From UBA9630 sp037137555 (GTDB lineage: Bacteria; Patescibacteriota; Minisyncoccia; Moranbacterales; UBA2206), in the NCBI GenBank assembly GCA_037137555.1, contig JBAXKA010000023.1, positions 1 through 14,625 of the forward strand: a stretch of DNA of 14,625 nt, given 5' to 3'. Under the pieces are notes generated by a model. It saw only the letters and a program-made list of their open reading frames with translations, searched no databases and was not told the origin of the DNA. Made by a program: the position numbers and the translations under genes. Positions 7,572-12,882 of this stretch are shown here, piece after piece; position 1 is the stretch's first letter; every line of letters starts with the position of its first letter.

Positions 7572-8828
7572 ATGGTTGAAACATTCAAAAAGCTAAAAAA
7601 ATATAATATTTGGGCTGGCGAGAGGCTTGATACTGGTTTTGCTAGGAAAATGTATACAAAAAAGATTCTAGCATTTTCTGGTGATAAACTAGTGAAAGTA
7701 ATTTTGGGACAAAGGCGGGTGGGAAAAAGTTTCATTATGCGTCAAGTTATGCGTGCACTAATTGATAGCGGAACTAATCCGAAGAATATTTTTTATCTCA
7801 ATAAAGAATTGGTTGATTTTGATGAGGTCAAAAATTATAAAGATTTAGGCAATCTTATTGATGTATATAAAAAAGAATTGAAAATACGCGGTAAGATTTT
7901 CATTTTTCTTGATGAGGTGCAGGAAATTGAAGGTTGGGAAAAAATAGTCAATTCTCTTTCACAGGATCATAAACAAGTATACGAAGTATTTATTAGTGGA
8001 TCAAATTCAAAGATGCTTTCTTCTGAGTTGGCAACTTATTTGAGTGGGCGGTATGTGGATTTCTTGATTTTTCCGTTTGTTTATGCTGAATATATCGAAT
8101 TTAAAAAAATTAAACGAGGAAAAGAAAGTTTTTTAGCTTATTTGAAAGATGGCGGATTGCCAGAGCTTTTCAATTTACCATCAGAAGAGATGAAAGAACA
8201 TTATTTGAGTGCACTTAAAAACACAATACTTTTGAAAGATATAATCCAGCGATATAAAATAAAGGATTCGCAGTTATTGGAAAGCTTGTTTAAATTTTTA
8301 GCTAATAATATTGGCAATTTATTTTCGGTTAATTCTATTGTAAACTTCCTGACTAGTCAGAAAATAAAAACTAATCATGAAACAATTAGTAATTATCTCG
8401 GGTATATATTAGAAGCTTATATTTTTCACGAAGTGGAAAGATTTGATATTAAAGGTAAAAATATACTAGCCAGTAGTAGGAAATATTATTTAAACGATCT
8501 CTCTTTTCGCAATTTTCTTTCTTCTAGTTTTGATTTCGGACTCGGAAAACATCTCGAAAATGCGATCTATATTTATTTTAGAACGCAAGGTTATCGCATA
8601 TTTGTTGGTAGCTTTGGCAAAAAAGAGGTTGATTTTATCGTGGAGAAAGGACAAGTTAAAAAATATGTTCAGGTTGCCTATTCTCTGAGTGATGAAAAAG
8701 TGGCAATGAGAGAATTTGGAAATCTGGCGGAAATTCATGATGCGTATGAAAAAATAGTCATTAGTATGGATGATATTTCCCTGGGATCAAAAGAGGGAAT
8801 TCGGCATATTTGTGCATGGGAGTTATGA
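7572..8828 (+). CDS. AAA_14 / DUF4143 ATP-binding protein
   Basis: A member of the widespread prokaryotic 'ATP-binding protein' family: an AAA+ STAND-like ATPase with a C-terminal DUF4143 region resembling a PD-(D/E)XK nuclease fold. Walker A is GQRRVGKSF (residues 46-54), Walker B is IFIFLDEVQ (109-117), and ISGSNS (141-146) fits sensor 1. Residues about 205-300 form the middle helical/winged part, and KYYLNDLSFRNFL (304-316) matches the DUF4143 'Y..D.G.RN' region. GKKEVDFIVEKGQVKKYVQVAYS (349-371) carries the D354 and Q367 positions expected of the nuclease-like core. Length 418 is normal for the family. Cellular function is unknown; such genes are numerous in mobile and defence-like regions. 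A broken paralogue lies 365 nt downstream. Confidence 0.85.
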   Translation: MVETFKKLKKYNIWAGERLDTGFARKMYTKKILAFSGDKLVKVILGQRRVGKSFIMRQVMRALIDSGTNPKNIFYLNKELVDFDEVKNYKDLGNLIDVYKKELKIRGKIFIFLDEVQEIEGWEKIVNSLSQDHKQVYEVFISGSNSKMLSSELATYLSGRYVDFLIFPFVYAEYIEFKKIKRGKESFLAYLKDGGLPELFNLPSEEMKEHYLSALKNTILLKDIIQRYKIKDSQLLESLFKFLANNIGNLFSVNSIVNFLTSQKIKTNHETISNYLGYILEAYIFHEVERFDIKGKNILASSRKYYLNDLSFRNFLSSSFDFGLGKHLENAIYIYFRTQGYRIFVGSFGKKEVDFIVEKGQVKKYVQVAYSLSDEKVAMREFGNLAEIHDAYEKIVISMDDISLGSKEGIRHICAWEL

Positions 8829-8854
8829 AAAAAAGAAAACTAAAAAATATTTCC

Positions 8855-8882
8855 TTGCCAGTTTGTGCATAAGTGCTATAAT
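8855..8882 (+). promoter_or_regulatory. Near-consensus extended -10 promoter for the 59-aa membrane peptide
   Basis: TTGCCA (8855-8860) and a perfect TATAAT (8877-8882) are separated by 16 nt. The bases TGC directly precede the -10 box, giving an extended -10 (TGn). This is the best sigma70-type promoter in the window. Transcription would start near 8889, giving an AT-rich leader of about 40 nt before the ATG at 8930, with no evident Shine-Dalgarno. Confidence 0.75.
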
Positions 8883-8929
8883 AAAAATATAAATAATAAT
8901 TTAATTAATTTAATAAAAAATAAAACAAT

Positions 8930-9109
8930 ATGGACAGAAAAAAAATCATTGCCATTATCGCGTTAGTTGTGCTTGCGGGAGGAATAGCTACTCTCACAGT
9001 TTGGATAAAAAATAAACCAACCAAAGCACCAATGACTGCCGAGCAAAAAGTTTTTGCGGATAAGTTTGCGCAAGATATGCAGGCAGCGAAAGATAGGACG
9101 GCAAAGTAG
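8930..9109 (+). CDS. Small single-pass membrane peptide, 59 aa, unknown function
   Basis: A 59-codon frame starting ATG and ending TAG. Residues 2-5 are basic (DRKK), residues 6-26 form one hydrophobic segment (IIAIIALVVLAGGIATLTVWI), and the rest is a hydrophilic, charged, probably helical tail rich in Lys, Ala, Gln and Asp. This fits a type-II-like single-pass membrane peptide, or a signal anchor with an outward-facing tail. There is no lipobox Cys and no Cys at all. It is supported as a gene by the strong promoter upstream and by an inverted repeat starting right after its stop codon. I do not recognise a family. It has no Ser/Cys-rich core, so it is not an obvious precursor for the YcaO system downstream. 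Confidence 0.7.
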   Translation: MDRKKIIAIIALVVLAGGIATLTVWIKNKPTKAPMTAEQKVFADKFAQDMQAAKDRTAK

Positions 9110-9155
9110 TTAACACGATAAAAAGACAACTTGACTTTATGTTTTATGGTGTTAA
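9110..9155. repeat. 14-bp inverted repeat with 18-nt loop after the small peptide gene
   Basis: The left arm TTAACACGATAAAA (9110-9123) pairs with TTTTATGGTGTTAA (9142-9155), with one G/G mismatch. It begins at the base after the TAG of the 59-aa gene, which suggests a transcript-ending stem-loop, but no T-run follows it. It also overlaps the candidate promoter of the next gene, so it could be an operator instead. Confidence 0.65.
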
Positions 9156-9158
9156 TCT
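9131..9158 (+). promoter_or_regulatory. Candidate promoter for the broken AAA_14/DUF4143 gene
   Basis: TTGACT (9131-9136) and TAATCT (9153-9158) are 16 nt apart, with TGT before the -10 box (extended -10). The -35 box lies in the loop of the inverted repeat and the -10 overlaps its right arm. The leader to ATG 9194 would be about 28 nt. Confidence 0.35.
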
Positions 9159-9193
9159 ATAAATGCAGTTAATTTTTAACGGTTTTATGTGAA

Positions 9194-10193
9194 ATGTCTA
9201 AAATAAAGCGAAAGTTATTTAATGAGTTGGTGGATCATCTGGAGGCGAAAGAGATCTCTCTTCTTGTTGGTCCTCGTCAAGCTGGGAAAACGACAATGAT
9301 GACACAACTCAGAAACTACTTGAATAAAAAAGGAGAAAAGACGCTCTTTTTAAATCTTGATTATGAAGCAGATTTGATTTTTTTCCAGTCGCAAAACGAC
9401 TTAATTAGAAAGATGGATTTGGAGTTGGGGCGGAAAAAAAGTTTTGTGTTTATCGACGAAATTCAAAGAAAGGAAAATGCTGGACTATTTCTGAAGGGTC
9501 TTTACGATCTTGATTTGCCTTACAAATTTATTGTTTCTGGTTCAGGCAGTTTGGATTTGAAAGAAAAAATACACGAATCATTGGCGGGTAGAAAAAGAAT
9601 CTTCGAGTTAGGAACTGTCAGTTTTCAAGAATTTGTTGATTTCAAAACGGAATATCGCTATAGCCAAAAAATGGCGGAATTTTTTGATTTGGAAAAAGAA
9701 AAAGCGTTGGCCTTTTTAGTGGGGTATATGGTATGCCCAAAAGACTTTTTCCATAAAAATAATTTTGCCGTATTTTAAAAATAAACACAAAGAAATAACC
9801 AAAGCACCATCCGCCTATTTTTATGATTTAGGAATGCGTAATTTTTCCTTAGGACTATTTGGAAATTTATCACGATCTGATCAAATGGGTTTCATTTTTC
9901 AAAATTTCGTCGCCAATCGATTGATTGAGAAAATTGCCAATACTTCAAAAAATTTGAATTTTTGGAGGACTGTGGATAGGGCTGAAGTTGATTTTGTGTT
10001 GGATGACAATGAAACGGTTGTACCAATTGAAGTTAAATATTCCAAACTAAAAAAACCAGAGATCACTAGATCACTGCGTAATTTCATTAAAGATTATGCT
10101 CCCGCCGAGGCTTGGGTAATAAATCTAAGTCTTGAAGCTGAGATTGAAATTGGAAAAACGCTGGTTAAGTTTGTGCCATTTTATAAATTATAG
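9194..10193 (+). pseudogene. AAA_14 / DUF4143 ATP-binding protein, inactivated by internal deletion and frame change
   Basis: Two frames together make one damaged gene. The 5' frame (9194-9778) has Walker A GPRQAGKTT (residues 26-34), Walker B FVFIDEIQ (84-91), the SGSGS sensor, and the family motif GTVSFQEFVDF. After LEKEKALAFLVGYM it runs into an unrelated 15-residue tail and stops. The 3' frame shows DUF4143 sequence already from YAQKTFSIKII (about 9732-9764), through PYFKNKHKEITKAPSAYFYDLGMRNF, to the nuclease-like AEVDFVLDDNETVVPIEVKYSK; a TTG at 9765 is only a nominal start. In intact relatives roughly 90-130 residues, the 'GGYP' and winged-helix part, separate these two points. They are missing, so the junction near 9722-9733 reflects a deletion that also shifted the frame. 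The 5' half could still be translated as a lone ATPase domain, but the gene is most likely dead. Confidence 0.8.
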
Positions 10194-10210
10194 CAAAATA
10201 GTAAATCTGG

Positions 10211-10239
10211 TAGACTTTTATTTTTTAATATTGTATAAT
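10211..10239 (+). promoter_or_regulatory. Promoter for the STAS-like gene, probably leaderless
   Basis: TAGACT (10211-10216, 4 of 6) and a perfect TATAAT (10234-10239) are separated by 17 nt. The -10 box ends 8 nt before the ATG at 10248, so transcription should start at or next to the start codon. Confidence 0.6.
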
Positions 10240-10247
10240 TTGATTAT

Positions 10248-10529
10248 ATGAAAATTGAACTAAAAAATTATGGCGAAGTTTTAATTTCTCGTCCAGCTGG
10301 ACGAGAGGCTTATTTGGCGATGTCTGCATATAACCTGAGAGACACTCCTTTGCAAGAGCAAATAGAAATCGATTTTTTCGGTGTGAAAGTTTTGACTCCT
10401 TCCTGGGCGGACGAGGTGGTGACTAAAATCGCTGAGAGATTTTCAAATGTGAAACTGACCAATACGGAAAATAGTACCGTGCAAGCAACACTCAAAACTT
10501 TACGGGAGTATTCGGATTTGAAGATTTAG
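10248..10529 (+). CDS. STAS-like domain protein (DUF4325 type), 93 aa
   Basis: A small cytoplasmic protein. The pattern IEIDFFGVKVLTPSWADEVVTKIAERF (about residues 39-65) matches the STAS-like DUF4325 signature ('hDF.GV..hT.SFaDEl'), and SNVKLTNTENSTVQATLKTL (66-85) fits its following strand and helix. STAS-like domains are protein-protein switches, best known as partners of anti-sigma-like ATPases. No kinase or anti-sigma gene is seen nearby, so the partner is unknown. It is a single-gene unit, with its own promoter giving an apparently leaderless mRNA and an intrinsic terminator 56 nt after the stop. Codons 14-20 (ISRPAGRE region) contain a perfect 20-bp palindrome. It is insulated from the ycaO operon by the terminator. 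Confidence 0.7.
   Translation: MKIELKNYGEVLISRPAGREAYLAMSAYNLRDTPLQEQIEIDFFGVKVLTPSWADEVVTKIAERFSNVKLTNTENSTVQATLKTLREYSDLKI
10287..10306. repeat. Perfect 20-bp palindrome inside the STAS-like gene
   Basis: The two half-sites TCTCGTCCAG and CTGGACGAGA are exact reverse complements with no spacer. On RNA this would fold as an 8-bp stem with an AGCU loop about 40 nt from the predicted 5' end. It may be an operator, an mRNA hairpin, or a coding coincidence within ISRPAGRE. Confidence 0.9.
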
Positions 10530-10585
10530 ATGTTTTGGTTGGTAGCTCAATGAAGCTTTTAGTTTTATTTTAGATGATGTAATGC

Positions 10586-10618
10586 AAGAGCAAATTCGGA
10601 AAATTTGCTCTTTTTTTT
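10586..10618 (+). terminator. Rho-independent terminator after the STAS-like gene
   Basis: An 11-bp perfect stem (AAGAGCAAATT with AATTTGCTCTT) encloses a 5-nt loop (CGGAA) and runs into eight consecutive T (10611-10618). It is the clearest intrinsic terminator in the window and ends the STAS-like transcript just before the ycaO promoter. Confidence 0.9.
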
Positions 10619-10631
10619 GGCTTGTGATAAT
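10605..10631 (+). promoter_or_regulatory. Promoter for the ycaO-sagB-PRTase operon, probably leaderless
   Basis: GATAAT (10626-10631) is preceded by TGT, an extended -10 element. A poor -35 (TTGCTC, 10605-10610, 15-nt spacer) lies in the 3' arm of the preceding terminator. The -10 ends 8 nt before the ATG at 10640, the same distance as at 2670 and 10248. Confidence 0.5.
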
Positions 10632-10639
10632 CTTTTTTT

Positions 10640-12115
10640 ATGGAATTGAAAACTACTGTTACAGCTAAAAAGATGTTGGAAATGAGCGGAGCGACACCAT
10701 TTGCCAAAAAAATCATTCAAAAGATGGTTTCTTTTTTGCAAAATTTTTTCGGCTCGGAAATCCTCTTGGATGTTCCGGTTGATTTGCAAGATGTTAACGA
10801 GGAAATTTTTCCAGTTTTGAAAATAGCCGAGCAGTTGAAGCTTTTGGGAATTTTGGAGAGAGTGCGGAAAATTGAAAGAACATTTCCCGATGAACCATAT
10901 TTTTTTCGATATTTTTCATATTTGGGTGGAAAAGTTGTTGGTGGAGGGGCAGATTTTATTAGCGAAAAAAGAGCACTCTATAAATCTTTGGGAGAAGAGG
11001 TTGAACGCTATTTTTGGGGCAGAACAGATTATTTTTTTAGAGGAAAAATAAAAAAAGCTAGTTATCTGGAGGTGAAAGAAAATGCTCTAGATATTTTTTC
11101 TTTGACTGGATTTTCCGCTGAACAAAGAAAGGAATTTGAAATATTACAGTTTGATGAAAAAACCAATTTTGAATGGATTTTAGTCAATTCTTTCACAAAT
11201 CAAAAACAAGCATTTTGCCCAGTCCAACTGTTGAGTGTTTTCTATGCACGGAATCACGCTAAAACACCTCAATCTCCCAAAAAAGAAGAGGCTATGCTAC
11301 GCTGGCGCATTTCAACTGGCGTAGCAGCTGGGCAAAGTCTTGAACATGCATTGCTTGGGGGAATTTTGGAATTGATTGAACGCGATGCTTTTATGATTAC
11401 ATATCTCAATATGATTGCTCCTCCACAATATGACCATGAGAGTCTTTCTGAGGATGAAGATGTTGCAAAAATTTTGGCAAAATTTAGGCAGTATAATTTG
11501 GAAGTGGGTCTATTTAATTTGCCAAGTGATTTTTCAATTTTCATAACAATGGCTGTCATTATTGATCGAAGTGGTGCTGGGCCAGCAGTGATTGTTGCAT
11601 CTAGTGCCGATTTCAACCTTAAAAATAGTATCTTGGATGCTCTTTCTGAATGTCTTGCTGTTAGAGTCTCTGTAAGAATTAGGTGGGATAAAAATAAAAA
11701 GGTTAAGCGAATAGATCAAGAGGGTAGGTTGATCTATTGGGCAAATGAAGATAATCGATCTAAGTTAGATTTTTTATTTCAAGGAGAAACGGAGGAAGTA
11801 GATTGGAATGAACATCGGAATTTTTTTAGTTCTGATCAATCAGAAAAAACGAAAGAAGATTGTCAAAAAGAGTTGGACATTTTGAAAAAAGAATTTTCCG
11901 AAAAGAAATATAAGCTACTTTGGAAAAAAATAAGTTCGCCAGAAGTGGAAAAACTTGGTTTTTATGTTGTATCCACTGTCTCTCCCGATCTTCAGCCGTT
12001 ACACTTGGAAGAAGAAATTCCTTATTGGAGTGGAAAGCGATTGTCTGAAGTTCCTCGAAAATTGGGTTATCAATCAGCAGAAAAAATAAATCAAGTCCCA
12101 AATCCTTTTCCCTAA
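10640..12115 (+). CDS. YcaO-family cyclodehydratase (TOMM/azoline type)
   Basis: YcaO enzymes use ATP to activate a peptide amide; the azoline-forming branch cyclises Cys, Ser or Thr into thiazolines or oxazolines. Visible family motifs are SEKRALYKSLGEEVERY (108-124; E119, E122), STGVAAGQSLEHALLGGILE and LIERDA (225-250; E244, E247), and ILDALSECLAVR (331-342; E337), which together line the ATP/Mg site. The protein ends VPNPFP, so P487-x-P489-x-P491 forms the PxPxP tail characteristic of azoline-forming members. GKRLSEVPRKLG (465-476) is the usual sequence before the tail. Residues 1 to about 90 are an N-terminal extension I do not recognise; it is too short for a fused E1-like domain. The gene is first in a tight operon with sagB 17 nt downstream. 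No leader-binding partner protein is visible, so substrate recognition is unexplained. Confidence 0.9.
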   Translation: MELKTTVTAKKMLEMSGATPFAKKIIQKMVSFLQNFFGSEILLDVPVDLQDVNEEIFPVLKIAEQLKLLGILERVRKIERTFPDEPYFFRYFSYLGGKVVGGGADFISEKRALYKSLGEEVERYFWGRTDYFFRGKIKKASYLEVKENALDIFSLTGFSAEQRKEFEILQFDEKTNFEWILVNSFTNQKQAFCPVQLLSVFYARNHAKTPQSPKKEEAMLRWRISTGVAAGQSLEHALLGGILELIERDAFMITYLNMIAPPQYDHESLSEDEDVAKILAKFRQYNLEVGLFNLPSDFSIFITMAVIIDRSGAGPAVIVASSADFNLKNSILDALSECLAVRVSVRIRWDKNKKVKRIDQEGRLIYWANEDNRSKLDFLFQGETEEVDWNEHRNFFSSDQSEKTKEDCQKELDILKKEFSEKKYKLLWKKISSPEVEKLGFYVVSTVSPDLQPLHLEEEIPYWSGKRLSEVPRKLGYQSAEKINQVPNPFP

Positions 12116-12132
12116 AAATATTTAAAAAAATT

Positions 12133-12876
12133 ATGTCTGGAGAATTTGCCAAAAAATTTCATAAAAAAACCGACTTTAGTTTTGAGATCGGAACTTTACC
12201 GAGTAATTCGCAGTATTGGCCAAAAGAGTGGAAAGAAATTAAACATAAGTCATATCCGCGTTTCCCAAGAATTGATTTGTCTAGGGATTTTCTGGAATTG
12301 AAGAAATTTGAGGATGTTTTGTTGGGGCGACATTCAACGCGAGAATATGATTTGACAAAAAAAATAACATTACAGGAGCTTTCGACATTATTGCATTATT
12401 CTGCTGGAATTAGGCCAACAGAAAAAAATAAGGAGCAAGGAATTCGGCGTTTTTATCCATCTGGTGGTGCACGCTACCCATTGGAAATCTATTTGTTAAT
12501 TCAGGGTGTCGAAGGATTGGAATGCGGAATTTATCATTACAATATTAAAGAACATCAACTAGAAATTCTATCAGCTGAGAAGAAGCGAATAGCAAGGATG
12601 TTAGAAAGTTTGTATTATCCTTGGTCGCGTGAAGCTCCTGTGTCGATTTTCACCACAGCTGTTTGGGAGCGTAATTTCACTAAATATAAAGACCGCGGGT
12701 ATCGACTCGTTCTCTTGGATGCTGGACATCTAGGGCAAAATCTGGCGCTCGTGGCTACAGCCCTAGGGCTGAATTCATGTAACTCTGCCGGATTTCATAA
12801 TCAAAGAATTGAAGAAGTTTTGGATATTGAAAAAGACGATGAGGACACGCTATACCTAACTCTTATTGGAAAATAA
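12133..12876 (+). CDS. SagB-type FMN-dependent dehydrogenase (nitroreductase superfamily)
   Basis: SagB/ThcOx-type enzymes oxidise azoline rings made by YcaO proteins to aromatic thiazoles or oxazoles with FMN. The 247-residue protein shows the flavin-phosphate motif GRHSTREY (65-72), YPSGGARYPLEIYLL (108-122), and the C-terminal core GYRLVLLDAGHLGQNLALVATALGL (189-213). The Lys-Tyr pair thought to act in azoline oxidation is present as K184-Y185 in FTKYKDRGY. The N-terminal WPKEWKEIKHKSYPRFPRIDL matches the pre-domain found in SagB proteins. It lies 17 nt after ycaO and 6 nt before the phosphoribosyltransferase gene, so co-transcription is likely. Its position next to a PxPxP-type YcaO supports an azole-forming pathway rather than a general nitroreductase. 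Confidence 0.9.
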   Translation: MSGEFAKKFHKKTDFSFEIGTLPSNSQYWPKEWKEIKHKSYPRFPRIDLSRDFLELKKFEDVLLGRHSTREYDLTKKITLQELSTLLHYSAGIRPTEKNKEQGIRRFYPSGGARYPLEIYLLIQGVEGLECGIYHYNIKEHQLEILSAEKKRIARMLESLYYPWSREAPVSIFTTAVWERNFTKYKDRGYRLVLLDAGHLGQNLALVATALGLNSCNSAGFHNQRIEEVLDIEKDDEDTLYLTLIGK

Positions 12877-12882
12877 AAAAAT

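Noticed and set aside
8930..9109. 59-aa peptide as substrate of the YcaO/SagB pair
   Set aside because: It has no Cys and only four Thr and no Ser, a membrane segment rather than a leader, and it is separated from ycaO by a pseudogene, the STAS-like gene and a terminator.
9765..9778. Overlap of two frames in the second DUF4143 gene as a programmed ribosomal frameshift
   Set aside because: No slippery heptamer with a downstream structure stands out, and a whole internal portion of the protein family is missing, which frameshifting cannot explain.
10582..10668. 28-codon frame with two Cys just before ycaO as a RiPP precursor
   Set aside because: It spans the terminator hairpin and T-run and overlaps the start of ycaO; its residues are the out-of-frame reading of those elements.
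11269..11616. Minus-strand open frames inside ycaO and other genes
   Set aside because: They lie wholly within well-supported + strand genes, have no recognisable domain, and no promoter was seen for them.
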